Shown here piece by piece: positions 1 through 8,648 of a stretch of DNA of 27,693 bases. Every line of letters begins with the position of its first letter. Position 1 is the stretch's first letter. Made by a program: the position numbers and the translations under genes. The notes below the pieces were generated by a model. The model did no database searches and had not been told where the DNA came from. It saw only the letters and a program-made list of their open reading frames with translations. This stretch comes from Rhizosphaericola sp047606825 (GTDB lineage Bacteria; Bacteroidota; Bacteroidia; Chitinophagales; Chitinophagaceae), in assembly GCA_047606825.1 (NCBI GenBank), contig JASGDY010000062.1, positions 1-27,693 of the forward strand, given 5' to 3'.

Positions 1-29
1 ATTTATTTTCTTCTCTTCTCCGCACAGTC

Positions 30-56
30 TCCCGCAGCGGCGGGGACTTTGCGGGA
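30..56 (-). terminator. Possible hairpin downstream of dnaN
   Basis: TCCCGCA at 30-36 pairs with TGCGGGA at 50-56 across a GC-rich 13-nt loop, about 70 nt beyond the dnaN stop. There is no T tract on the minus strand after the stem, so it is a weak terminator candidate at best. The remaining bases of 1-124 show nothing else recognisable. Confidence 0.25.
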
Positions 57-124
57 AGGGATACACGTTTTTATGTCTTGGAAGCATATAAAGCCGTACA
101 GAAAAACTTAACTCAAACAGTTTC

Positions 125-1240
125 TTAGTTGTTCAGCATCAACGGCATTACAAGCATCAGTACGTCTTCTCCTTCCGGCTGTTCTGTTGGTTTCAGGATA
201 CCGGCCTTGGTGGGTGTTGACAGTTCGAGGTTGACATCTTCGGTATCGGCGGCGTTGAGCATTTCTATGAGGAATTTGGCGTTGAATGCGATGCGCAGGT
301 TTTGTCCGTTGTATTGGCAAGCCATGCGCTCGTTCCCTTCAAAGCTGAAATCCACGTCCTGTGCCTGCAACTGCAATTCGCTTCCCGAAATGCTCAGTGC
401 AACCTGGTTGGTGCTCTTGTTGCTGAACACGCTCACGCGGCGCAGTGCACTTTGGAAGGCCGCCTTGGAGACGGTCAGCGTATAAGGGTTGTCCGTCGGG
501 ATGACCACTTTATAGTCGGGAAACCTAGCGTCGATGAGACGGCATATCAGTTGTCTGGAGCCTGTTTTTACAAAAAGGTGGTTACTGTTGAACGTGATGT
601 CGAGTATGTCGTCGTTGTCGGGCAATACGTTTTTGAGGATGTTCAACGGTTTGCGGGGAACGATAAAAGAGGACGCGATACCCGGTTTCACGTCCGTGCG
701 TTTGTAACGCACCAGACGATGCGCGTCCGTGGCGATGAACTGGATGGCATCGTTGGTCAGTTCAAAAAACACGCCCGTCATGGCAGGGCGCAGGTCGTCG
801 GTGCTGACCGCAAAAATCGTCTTGTTGATGGCCGTCACCAGCGACGCGCTTTTCATCTGGAATGTCGTCGTGTCGTCCGCTTCCGGTTCTTTTGGGAAGT
901 TGTCGGGATTTTCGCCCTTGATTTTGTATTTACCGTTGTCGCTTGTGATTTCAATGCCATAGTTGCTGTCAAAAGCGATGGTCAACGGCTGGTCTGGCAA
1001 GTTTTTCAGCGCATCGATCAGTATCTTGGCAGGAATACAGATTTTTCCGTCTTCCGAGCTTTCCACGTCCAGCTCGATGTGCATGACGGTTTCCAGGTCG
1101 GTGGCGACGATGCTCAGCTTTTTGTTGTTGATTTCAAAAAGAAAGTCCTCCAGTATGGGCAGTACAGTATTGGTGCTGATGACTCCTTGCACTTGTTGCA
1201 AATGTTTAAGTAGGGCAGAGGACGATACAATAAATTTCAT
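125..1240 (-). CDS. dnaN: DNA polymerase III subunit beta (sliding clamp)
   Basis: The 371-residue product has the usual length and layout of the bacterial beta clamp, three repeated clamp folds of about 120 residues each. It opens MKFIVSSSALLKHLQ, the typical start for this family, and contains TDLETVMHIELD, ATDAHRLVRYKR and the C-terminal MPLMLNN, close to the family ending MP(M/V)R(L). As a ring-shaped dimer the clamp tethers the replicative polymerase to DNA and serves as docking site for repair factors. The ATG at 1240 lies in an A-rich context (minus strand ATACAGATG) without a Shine-Dalgarno site, as expected for Bacteroidota. It is transcribed away from recX and is not next to dnaA or recF here. 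The long plus-strand reading frame at 302-1213 is a shadow of this gene. Confidence 0.97.
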   Translation of the reverse strand: MKFIVSSSALLKHLQQVQGVISTNTVLPILEDFLFEINNKKLSIVATDLETVMHIELDVESSEDGKICIPAKILIDALKNLPDQPLTIAFDSNYGIEITSDNGKYKIKGENPDNFPKEPEADDTTTFQMKSASLVTAINKTIFAVSTDDLRPAMTGVFFELTNDAIQFIATDAHRLVRYKRTDVKPGIASSFIVPRKPLNILKNVLPDNDDILDITFNSNHLFVKTGSRQLICRLIDARFPDYKVVIPTDNPYTLTVSKAAFQSALRRVSVFSNKSTNQVALSISGSELQLQAQDVDFSFEGNERMACQYNGQNLRIAFNAKFLIEMLNAADTEDVNLELSTPTKAGILKPTEQPEGEDVLMLVMPLMLNN

Positions 1241-1397
1241 CTGTATATATTTAATTTTTTATTGTCAGACAGCGTTAAAAGATTGTAGACGGTTTGCTAT
1301 TAGCCGCAGGCCATAGCTTTTTGCCACAATGATTAACTGTGCAATTTTACAAAAAAACGATTGTTTTTGAGCTATTAATATCCATATTGTGAATAAT

Positions 1398-1480
1398 TAT
1401 CCCAAAATATCCATAATTGGGATATTTCTTCCCAACAATATAGATTGTGGGAAAACCGTTGTTGTCTATAAAAACAACGG
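1398..1480. other. Three consecutive hairpins in the dnaN-recX spacer
   Basis: The 486-base divergent spacer 1241-1726 has no convincing gene. It holds three back-to-back inverted repeats: TATCCCAA 1398-1405 with TTGGGATA 1417-1424; TTCCCAACAAT 1429-1439 with ATTGTGGGAA 1444-1453 (one bulged A); and CCGTTGTT 1456-1463 with AACAACGG 1473-1480. The region is AT-rich. It could be a regulatory leader or part of a replication-related site; no function is assigned. Confidence 0.5.
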
Positions 1481-1670
1481 AAAAAAGAAACCGGGACATT
1501 TGTTACCGAGCTGCCCGTTACCGTAATCAGGGTTGTGGTAAACGTGCGAATCAAACATTGAAAAGTAGAAAGGCTGGCAAAATCCTTGAATCGCACTGTT
1601 TGTCTTCTAAAATGACACTTTGTGATAGTATTGTTGCCCAGCCTTGGTTATTTAAGTGTTGTACTTTGGT

Positions 1671-1700
1671 CTTTTTTGCTTTTGCCTTTTTGCTTTTCCC
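1671..1700 (+). repeat. T-rich heptad motif upstream of recX
   Basis: The stretch reads as consecutive seven-base units of the form TTTTTGC, TTTTGCC, TTTTTGC, TTTTCCC, ending 26 bases before the recX start at 1727. A near copy with the same phasing lies at 23302-23336, just before the DUF4397-like lipoprotein gene. Just upstream, TACTTTG at 1662-1668 is one base short of the Bacteroidota -7 consensus TAnnTTTG, so this may be part of a promoter or untranslated leader. Confidence 0.45.
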
Positions 1701-1726
1701 ATGTTTCATGTACGTTTGCTGTCGAT

Positions 1727-2212
1727 ATGCTCAACAACAGGCAGACACCGTCCCAGGCCTGGGGGAAAATAAAACACTATTGCGCCTACCAGGAACGTAG
1801 CCACCAGGAAACCAAGGACAGATTGTTTCGGTACGGGTTGGCTGGTACGGACGTGGACGCGTTGTTGGCGCGGTTGATTGAGGAGGGTTATCTGAACGAA
1901 GAACGGTATGCCCGGTTGTTTGCCGGCGGAAAGTTTCGGCAGAAAAAATGGGGAAGGCTCAAAATACTGGCTGAACTGAAACAGAAACGGGTCAGCCCCT
2001 ACAACATTACAACAGCGATGAAAGAAATAGCCCAAGAGGATTACCAAGCTACATTGCAAAAGCTGGTTTTTGAAAAATGGAACGCCCTGAAAGGCGAGCA
2101 GTATCTCGTGCGACAAGCCAAAACCCTGCGTTACATGCACCAGAAAGGCTATGAACCCAATTTGGTCAGTGCAGCTCTTCAACAGTTCAAAAAGCCTAAT
2201 GCCGAATGTTAA
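1727..2212 (+). CDS. recX: Regulatory protein RecX
   Basis: From the ATG at 1727 the product is 161 residues, the usual RecX length. The frame extends upstream to 1622, but that extension encodes a hydrophobic stretch absent from RecX proteins and covers the T-rich heptad region, so the later start is chosen. RecX-like features are SHQETKDRLFRYG followed by LIEEGYLNEERYARLFAGGKFRQKKWG, the helical pattern of the first RecX repeats. C-terminal positively charged helices then match the second and third three-helix bundles. RecX binds RecA filaments and modulates recombination and SOS induction. No recA is nearby, which is common. Its stop overlaps the first possible ATG (2206) of the next frame, suggesting co-transcription with the LpxR-like gene. 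Confidence 0.88.
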   Translation: MLNNRQTPSQAWGKIKHYCAYQERSHQETKDRLFRYGLAGTDVDALLARLIEEGYLNEERYARLFAGGKFRQKKWGRLKILAELKQKRVSPYNITTAMKEIAQEDYQATLQKLVFEKWNALKGEQYLVRQAKTLRYMHQKGYEPNLVSAALQQFKKPNAEC

Positions 2213-2295
2213 AGGCGCAACGTATCCGGAAAGGACGGCAATCCCCGCGCTGTGCGTTCGGTAATTGGCGTTGTGTTTTTACGCTGGATAAAAAT

Positions 2296-3228
2296 GTGAA
2301 AAGAAGAATTCAGTGCAAATGTGTTTGGCTTTGGGCAGTTTTTTGTCTTTTCTTTTTTTCCCTTTCGGCACAGAAAAACTATACCAAATCCATCTCCATC
2401 CTTTCCGAAAACGACAGCTACATGCTTATGGGCAAGGATGGTTACTTTACCAACGGGCTCACGCTTTCCTATGCTTGGACGAGCAAGGATACCACCAAGT
2501 CCGTCATCAACGCGATAGAAGTCGGCCAGTCGATGTACAACGCCAAAAACGGCAGCTACAATGAGCAGGAGAGGATAGATCGGCCAGTGACCGCTTATCT
2601 ATATGGACGCTACAGCCGCACACAGTTTGCCAAGCACCATGTCTTGAACTGGAAACTCGGCGTCGGCACGATTGGCCCCAATGCCTTAGGGCGGCAGCTA
2701 CAGGAATCCATCCACAGTACGCTGGGGATGTACAAGCCCCGGGAATGGCAGTTTCAGCTAAGAAACGCTTTTGCGGTGGATCTGTCCATCATCTATGTTC
2801 CGCAGCTATTCCGCGAACGGTCTACGGTCAACCTATATCCCGTCGTCGCATCCGATGTCGGAATGACCTTTACCAATATGAAACTAGGCGGATTGCTGAC
2901 CCTTGGCAGGAAGAGCCACAATGAAAAAAGTGCATTATGGAACGCCCAGCTCAACCAGACAGACAAAAACGCTTCCGAAAGCTTCTTTTACTTCGAGCCC
3001 ATATTGACCTACAATGTTTATGATGCAACCGTGCAGGGCGGATTGTTCCACGACGACCCACAAGCGGGCAGGTTGAATCGTTTACTGTTGACGCCCCAAT
3101 TGGGCTGGCAGTACGCCCGCCACAGATTTTCGCTTAACCTTGGCGTTCACTACACGGGTCGCGAGGCCAAGGACCAGATACACCGCCAGTGGTATGGAAG
3201 CGTAAGGGCGGTGTACAATATCAAATAA
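2296..3228 (+). CDS. LpxR-like lipid A deacylase family outer membrane protein (DUF2219)
   Basis: The frame is open from an ATG at 2206. A GTG at 2296 is preferred because it puts KRRIQCKCVWLWAVFCLFFF at the N-terminus as a signal peptide, cleaved near SLSA-QKNY. From 2206 the protein would be 340 residues with an untypical 40-residue leader; from 2296 it is 310, close to LpxR. The mature start SILSENDSYMLMGKDGYFTNGLTLSY matches the LpxR/DUF2219 pattern of an Asn-Asp pair followed by a YTNG-like turn. GPNALGRQLQESIHSTLG carries the His expected in the active-site region. Family members are 12-stranded outer-membrane barrels that remove the 3'-acyloxyacyl group of lipid A. Actual activity here is inference. 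The gene follows recX without a gap. Confidence 0.8.
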   Translation: MKRRIQCKCVWLWAVFCLFFFSLSAQKNYTKSISILSENDSYMLMGKDGYFTNGLTLSYAWTSKDTTKSVINAIEVGQSMYNAKNGSYNEQERIDRPVTAYLYGRYSRTQFAKHHVLNWKLGVGTIGPNALGRQLQESIHSTLGMYKPREWQFQLRNAFAVDLSIIYVPQLFRERSTVNLYPVVASDVGMTFTNMKLGGLLTLGRKSHNEKSALWNAQLNQTDKNASESFFYFEPILTYNVYDATVQGGLFHDDPQAGRLNRLLLTPQLGWQYARHRFSLNLGVHYTGREAKDQIHRQWYGSVRAVYNIK

Positions 3229-3436
3229 GCCTCGCTAAGCAAGAAGGCATTTTTGGATGTTCCGAAGAACATTCGGATGGTTCGACAAAAAGGCAGATGT
3301 CAAGTCTGTCGTTAACATGGAATTATCACCCAGACAGTTTCCCCCGACGATTATATACATTATTTATCTATATATTATTGCATAAAACGTTTATACACAA
3401 AAAAAAACACATTAAAAACAAAAAAATATAATATGT

Positions 3437-3471
3437 TTTGTTAATCAAACATTAATAAAGACATATATTTG
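3437..3471 (+). promoter_or_regulatory. Promoter of the first susCD operon
   Basis: TTTG at 3437-3440 and TATATTTG at 3464-3471 (exact TAnnTTTG) are separated by 23 bases, the Bacteroidota housekeeping promoter layout with a slightly long spacer. The predicted transcript would carry a leader of about 115-120 nt before susC1. The surrounding ATTAA and GACATATATTTGT are also present at the second susC promoter. The 368-base gap 3229-3596 otherwise contains only AT-rich sequence and a weak hairpin at 3257-3272. Confidence 0.65.
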
Positions 3472-3596
3472 TCTTTATAATACTACCTATCTTACACAAG
3501 AGAACACGTTTAAACATAATAGAAACTTTAATATATGCATAATTAGGTATACACAAAAGGTTTTTATTTTTTTTAATTTAACACAAATTGTAACAC

Positions 3597-6500
3597 ATGA
3601 GGAGAAGAACGACTACAAGGAGTTTTTTTGTGTTGCTGTGCTCCTTCCTTTTTGTAGGGGCATTTGCACAAGACTTCGTACATCTGACAGGTAAGGTAAG
3701 TGACTCAACCGGTGCAGCCATTGTGGGTGCAACGATAACTGTACCAGGGACTGGATTTACAACCGTCACCCAAAAAGACGGTACCTACAAGTTGAGTGTT
3801 CCAACTTACGCAAAAAACCTACTTTATTCAGCTATTGGCTACTTGGCGAACAATGTGGCGTTTCATGGCGAGGAAGTCCTGGACGTGGTTTTAAGAACCG
3901 GATCCAAGGATCTGGACGAGGTAATCGTTACCGGTGCCTATAATTCCAAGCAATCATTGCGCTCTGCCGCATACAATGCACAAATTGTAACCGGCGAGCA
4001 GTTGAATACCATCCGGCAGCCGGATTTGAACAATGCCCTGGCGGGTAAAGTTGCCGGCCTCCAAGTGAGAAGCCAGTCGGCGGCAAAACTCGGTAGCCAG
4101 TCTGCCATTCGGTTGCGTGGCGCGACCGGGTTTTCAACGGGTACGGACAATTCCCCCATCTATGTGGTAGACGGTACGATTTTGCCCAATATCAATAATC
4201 TGGACCAAGACGATATCGAGACTTTGAATGTGTTGCAAGGTCCGGCCGCAGGCGCGCTTTTTGGCTCTCAAGGTGCCAACGGTGCCATTGTGATAACAAC
4301 AAAAAAAGGGAAAAAGAACAATGGCTTTGGTGTCTCTGTCAATTCAGGCGTTCAGTTGGACTACGTGTTTAATCTGCCTAAATACCAGAATGAATATGCG
4401 GGCGGTTCATCCGACACCTTGATCCAATACACCTATGCATCTGGTCAGCCAAGCGAATGGGAGGCTTTGAGTGGAAAGTACTATCCCGACTATTCCGATG
4501 ACGCCAGTTGGGGTCCTAAAATGGAAGGCCAGGAATACATTCCCTGGTATGCCTGGTATGCCGGTACGAAATATTCCTACAAAACGGCGAGCCTCACACC
4601 GCAGCCTAGCAACGCCAAAGACTTCTTTAATGTGGGTGTGACCAGCAACAATAGCGTTTCCTTTAATTCCAGTGGGGAAAAGCTGAACTTCAAAATGGCT
4701 TATCAAAACCTTTACATAAAGGGCATGGTCCCTACCCAGTCTACAAAGAGGAACAACCTCGACGTCGTCACTTCTTATGACATAAACTACCATTTCTCCG
4801 TAGGTGCCAACATTACCTACAACAATGAGCTCCTGAACGGGGAGATAACGGATTCTTATGCCAATTCGACGACAGGTAGTTTCAACTCCTGGTTTCACAG
4901 GGATCTTGACATGAATATCATGAAGGAGCTCCAGTACCTGAAGACGGACGACGGGGTCTATGCTTCCTGGAACCACCAGAATCCAACATCTTATGATTCA
5001 GACGATCCGGATTATTTTTACCAGGGAAACTATTGGTACAACCCTTATACCTATCTGAACAATTTAAGTTACGTTACCAATTCGGATCGCTTTTTTGGAA
5101 GTGCCTATTTTACGTATCGGGTCAACAAGGATCTGAAATTTACGGCGACCTACCGTAAACAACAGAACCTTACCTGGACCGAAAACAAGAGAAGTTCAGA
5201 CTTGGCCGCAAGCGGTTCCCAGACGGGGGAGGTTGGCTATTATTACACGGCCAATACCAACAGTAACAGAAGGAACATAGAATTTTTGGGTAACTACGAC
5301 AAACATATCAATGATTTCTCTATTTCCGGGCTGGCAGGGATAGATCTGTTTAAGTACCTGTATAAAGACAACTATGCCTATACAAATGATGGCTTATCTA
5401 TCGACAACCTCTATACGATTGGCAACTCCGTAAGTACCGCGACAACAGGAAACACTAGAACCGAGGAGCAGTATAGGGCCGTCTTTGCTAATGTGAACCT
5501 TGGTTATCAAAATTATATCTTCTTGAATGCCACGGCTAGAAACGACTGGTATTCGACATTGCCTGAGGACGACAATAGCGTCTTTTCCAAGTCTATTGGC
5601 GGATCCTTCGTGTTCACGCATTTCACCAGTAACATTCTTCCTTGGTTGAACTACGGTAAGGTACGTGCATCCTTGGGCGAGGTGCCCAAAGCGTTGGGTA
5701 CGAGTAGCACCACCTTTGGCGCCTACCGTTATCCGGGAACCGAGTATTCCATCAATTCCAATAAGTGGAACAGCAATCTGCTGATGTACACCAGTTCCGC
5801 GTTGGTAGATCCCGATATCAAAGGTGCCGTGTCCAGAACGTTTGAAGTTGGTTTGGATCTGTCGTTCTTACAGGACAAAGTAACCCTCTCCAGTACGTTC
5901 TACCAGACTTGGGACAAAAAGATTCCCTACACGGTTAGCATCAACGGGGCAAGTGGGTACACTTCCATGCTGACCAACATAGGAAAGATATACAGAAGCG
6001 GTATGGAGTTTAGCCTGGGTCTCCAGCCGTTGTCCTTGCCCAACTTCTCCTGGAGTCTGAGGGCAAACTGGTCTCCGTTGATCAAGAACAACGTAGAGGA
6101 AATCAGCGACACTTACGGCATAGACCAGACCGGATCCTTGGGTACGATATGGAGTACCTCCACAGTGGCGCTGTACCAGGTAAAAGGAAAAAGATGGGGG
6201 CAGTTGATAGGTGGTGGTAAGAGCTATGACGCCAGCGGCAATCCGATTGTCAACTCAGATGGTACGGCCTATGTCAACAATTCCACATACAATTATGGGA
6301 GTGTCCTGCCAAATTCAACAGGGGGTATCCAGAACGGATTTACGATCTATAAAAACCTAATCTTAAATGTCAACATAGACTGGCAGCTAGGTGGAAAATT
6401 TGCCTCCTTGTCTGAAATGTGGGGTACCTACAGTGGTCTGACCGCCAGGACTGCCGCGCTTAACGATAAGGGATACAATGTCCGTGACGATGTTGCTTCC

Positions 6501-6860
6501 GGCGGCGGCGTACACGTAAAGGGCGTGACGTCTGACGGCACTGCAGTGGATACCTACGTGGATGCGCAGACCTATTTCCATAACCTGTATGGGAATTATA
6601 TCATGAATGATTTTGTATATGACCTTACGTTTGTCAAATTGAGGGAAGTCTCCCTTGGCTATACGTTCCCGGTTAAGAAATTAGGTTTGGATAAAGTATT
6701 CAGGTCTGCGACATTCTCAGTTGTTGCGAGAAACCTCTGGTTACTTTACGACAAGACCAACGGAGATTTTGACCCGTCTGAAATTTCAGAAGTATATGGT
6801 GAATACTCCAACCTACCCGGTAGTAGAAGTTTGGGTTTCAACCTGCAATTGAATTTCTAG
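3597..6860 (+). CDS. SusC/RagA family TonB-linked outer membrane protein (first pair)
   Basis: The 1087-residue product has a signal peptide (RSFFVLLCSFLFVGAFA, cleavage before Q25). An N-terminal CarboxypepD_reg-like beta-sandwich follows (about 28-100, LTGKVSDSTGAAIVGATITV), then a TonB-box-like DLDEVIVTG (105-113). The plug domain spans about 115-240, with IRLRGATGF, YVVDG and GSQGANGAIVITTKKG. A large beta-barrel follows, ending in an aromatic SLGFNLQLNF, the expected outer-membrane C-terminal strand. SusC proteins are TonB-driven transporters capped by a SusD lipoprotein. The partner susD begins 25 nt downstream, so they form one operon. The start ATG at 3597 sits in AACACATGAG after a leader shared with the second susC. 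The substrate is unknown; no degradative enzyme is encoded nearby. Confidence 0.95.
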   Translation: MRRRTTTRSFFVLLCSFLFVGAFAQDFVHLTGKVSDSTGAAIVGATITVPGTGFTTVTQKDGTYKLSVPTYAKNLLYSAIGYLANNVAFHGEEVLDVVLRTGSKDLDEVIVTGAYNSKQSLRSAAYNAQIVTGEQLNTIRQPDLNNALAGKVAGLQVRSQSAAKLGSQSAIRLRGATGFSTGTDNSPIYVVDGTILPNINNLDQDDIETLNVLQGPAAGALFGSQGANGAIVITTKKGKKNNGFGVSVNSGVQLDYVFNLPKYQNEYAGGSSDTLIQYTYASGQPSEWEALSGKYYPDYSDDASWGPKMEGQEYIPWYAWYAGTKYSYKTASLTPQPSNAKDFFNVGVTSNNSVSFNSSGEKLNFKMAYQNLYIKGMVPTQSTKRNNLDVVTSYDINYHFSVGANITYNNELLNGEITDSYANSTTGSFNSWFHRDLDMNIMKELQYLKTDDGVYASWNHQNPTSYDSDDPDYFYQGNYWYNPYTYLNNLSYVTNSDRFFGSAYFTYRVNKDLKFTATYRKQQNLTWTENKRSSDLAASGSQTGEVGYYYTANTNSNRRNIEFLGNYDKHINDFSISGLAGIDLFKYLYKDNYAYTNDGLSIDNLYTIGNSVSTATTGNTRTEEQYRAVFANVNLGYQNYIFLNATARNDWYSTLPEDDNSVFSKSIGGSFVFTHFTSNILPWLNYGKVRASLGEVPKALGTSSTTFGAYRYPGTEYSINSNKWNSNLLMYTSSALVDPDIKGAVSRTFEVGLDLSFLQDKVTLSSTFYQTWDKKIPYTVSINGASGYTSMLTNIGKIYRSGMEFSLGLQPLSLPNFSWSLRANWSPLIKNNVEEISDTYGIDQTGSLGTIWSTSTVALYQVKGKRWGQLIGGGKSYDASGNPIVNSDGTAYVNNSTYNYGSVLPNSTGGIQNGFTIYKNLILNVNIDWQLGGKFASLSEMWGTYSGLTARTAALNDKGYNVRDDVASGGGVHVKGVTSDGTAVDTYVDAQTYFHNLYGNYIMNDFVYDLTFVKLREVSLGYTFPVKKLGLDKVFRSATFSVVARNLWLLYDKTNGDFDPSEISEVYGEYSNLPGSRSLGFNLQLNF

Positions 6861-6885
6861 TTTAAAATTTTTAAAGATATTTTAT

Positions 6886-8319
6886 ATGAGAAAGATAAAT
6901 CGTAAGTTTTATATATGGAGTTTTATTGCGTTGATGTTTATCACCTCCTGCAATAAATTCAAGGATTTTGGTGACGCAAACGAGAATCCCTCTGATATCA
7001 GTGACCCCGTGGCTTCTGCTTTCCTGACCTCCACGTTGGCCAATATATCGTCAACTACGTTGACGTCAGGGATTTATGTCCAGTATTTCATGGAGTCCCA
7101 GTATCCGGGAACCTGTTATTATGAGGACAATTCAGCCTCGTTTACAGGATATTATTCCGGTGTATTGAACTATTTGCAGCAGATCATTGACCTGGGATCG
7201 AGCGGCACGACCAACAATATGGTGCAGGTAGCGAAGATTTTGCAGCAATATATCTATTTGCAGCTAACCGACCAGTGGGGTGATCTACCTTATACGGAAG
7301 CATTGCAGGGAGCCTCCAATACCAAGCCTGTATATGACGAGCAGGAAACCATCTATGAAGGTGTGATATCTACCATCAGGGCTTCCGTGGACTCGATGGA
7401 CGAGACCACGATAAGCGGTGATATAACGGATTATGACGGGGATGTCGATTCATGGAAAAAGCTGGGGAACTCCATTATCATGTTGGCGGCGATACAGATG
7501 TCGAAAGTATATCCTAGCGCCAGTGGGTATGCGGCTACCGCATTCAATGCCGCGCTGTCTAGTAGTGCTGGGTATATATCCTCCAATGATGAAAACTTTG
7601 CGATTACTTTTCCTAGCACGACTTTCCCCGATCCTTGGTACACCTTGTATTATTCCCGTCAAGATTATGGCGAGAGCGAGACGCTTACGGACTTGATGAG
7701 CAGCTTGAACGATACGAGACAAGACTTGTTTGGCGGAGCTTCCAACACGGCCGGAAGTACAACCTCCTCAAGCATTGGTCTTCCTTATGGGGTTACGCGG
7801 GCAGAGATTGTTTCCTTTATCGCGACCTATTCAGGCTGGGCCAGGATATTGAGAGGCGATTTCAGGGAAGCAACGTCCTCCATAGCGTTGATCAATGCTG
7901 CATATATTACGTTGGTAAGGGCAGAAGCGGCTAATCTGGGATGGACCAGTGAGGATGTCTCGACCCTTTACGAGGATGGGATACAGATCTCGTTTGACTA
8001 TTGGGGAGCAACAATGCCGTCTACCTATATGTCGCAGGACAGCGTAGCATTGGGTAGCGACGATGACGAGAAGATTGCCATCCAACAATATATCGCCGTT
8101 TATCCCAACGGGTTGTATGCATGGAATATCTGGAGAAAAACAGGTTACCCAACGTTGACGCCATCGGAAAATGCGGCCAATGAAAGCGGCGATATTCCCC
8201 GCAGGATTAAATATTCTACAACTGAGGCAACCACTAATCCGGACAACTATGCTGCCGCTGTGGCACGGCTGACCGGAGGCAATTCGGATGTCGCCAGGAT
8301 TTGGTGGGACGTTGAATAG
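6886..8319 (+). CDS. SusD/RagB family nutrient-binding outer membrane lipoprotein (SusD-like_2 type)
   Basis: The 477-residue lipoprotein has a signal peptide ending in the lipobox ITSC, with lipidated Cys22 followed by NKFKDFGDANENPS. It resembles the SusD-like_2 subgroup (N-terminal 'NP(S)' motif, QLTDQWGDLPYTEAL, YDEQETIYEGVIS, KLGNSIIMLAAIQMSK). The C-terminal YAWNIWRKTGYPTL and IPRRIKYS are family hallmarks. SusD proteins are alpha-helical TPR-containing lids that bind substrate above the SusC barrel. It is co-transcribed with the preceding susC and followed, 70 nt after the stop, by a strong terminator. The absence of nearby glycoside hydrolases leaves glycan, peptide or other small-molecule uptake all possible. 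Confidence 0.93.
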   Translation: MRKINRKFYIWSFIALMFITSCNKFKDFGDANENPSDISDPVASAFLTSTLANISSTTLTSGIYVQYFMESQYPGTCYYEDNSASFTGYYSGVLNYLQQIIDLGSSGTTNNMVQVAKILQQYIYLQLTDQWGDLPYTEALQGASNTKPVYDEQETIYEGVISTIRASVDSMDETTISGDITDYDGDVDSWKKLGNSIIMLAAIQMSKVYPSASGYAATAFNAALSSSAGYISSNDENFAITFPSTTFPDPWYTLYYSRQDYGESETLTDLMSSLNDTRQDLFGGASNTAGSTTSSSIGLPYGVTRAEIVSFIATYSGWARILRGDFREATSSIALINAAYITLVRAEAANLGWTSEDVSTLYEDGIQISFDYWGATMPSTYMSQDSVALGSDDDEKIAIQQYIAVYPNGLYAWNIWRKTGYPTLTPSENAANESGDIPRRIKYSTTEATTNPDNYAAAVARLTGGNSDVARIWWDVE

Positions 8320-8390
8320 TCAAAAAATAAATAAATATACCGTTGCTTGACAATCGTGTTTCTCTATTGTAGTTGATTCACAAAGTGCGG

Positions 8391-8436
8391 AGCAAAAGAG
8401 CGCACCAGCCTTCAATGGCTGGTGCGCTCTTTTGCT
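8391..8436. terminator. Rho-independent terminator, 20-bp perfect stem
   Basis: The arms at 8391-8410 and 8417-8436 are perfectly complementary (AGCAAAAGAGCGCACCAGCC on the left) around a six-base loop TTCAAT. The outer A/T tracts make it a terminator in either direction. It closes the first susCD operon. Confidence 0.9.
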
Positions 8437-8529
8437 TTGCTAAGTGGTTCTTTGTTCCCGATCTTCTGGAATGTTCCGCAGGATAGATAATACGATAATG
8501 AAATTCAATATAGACCAATAATTTTTATT

Positions 8530-8648
8530 ACTCCGCTCTTCAGGATTTGTAATCCTGAAGCCGTATCGGCGGATTTGCAATCCGCAAACAGCAGTGCATT
8601 GCAAATGCACGGATAAGCGTTCGGGATTGCAAATCCCGAACAGCACAA
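8530..8648 (+). repeat. 119-bp four-hairpin repeat, copy 1
   Basis: The element contains four short hairpins in a row: 8538-8560 (10-bp stem, loop TGT), 8569-8585 (7 bp, loop TGC), 8594-8610 (7 bp, loop GCA) and 8619-8641 (10 bp, loop GCA). Every stem closes with ATT...AAT around a three-base loop. A second copy of equal length and same orientation is at 16974-17092, with 5 differences in 119 positions. It resembles REP/BIME-like dispersed intergenic elements. The 764-base gap 8320-9083 holds this repeat, the terminator before it, and the promoter and leader of susC2 after it. Confidence 0.85.

Noticed and set aside
302..1213. 303-residue open frame on the plus strand opposite dnaN
   Set aside because: Complete overlap with dnaN, composition typical of an antisense shadow (Val/Asp/Arg/His-rich), no recognisable family and no independent promoter.
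1622..1726. N-terminal extension of RecX starting at 1622
   Set aside because: It encodes a hydrophobic, poorly conserved segment over a T-rich heptad repeat and promoter-like sequence; the ATG at 1727 gives the standard RecX length.
4407..4976. 189-residue minus-strand frame inside susC1
   Set aside because: Lies wholly within a clear TonB-receptor gene and shows no domain, signal peptide or promoter.
8530..8648. Possible CRISPR array from the evenly spaced hairpins
   Set aside because: The stems differ from each other, there are no identical repeats with unique spacers, and no cas gene is present.
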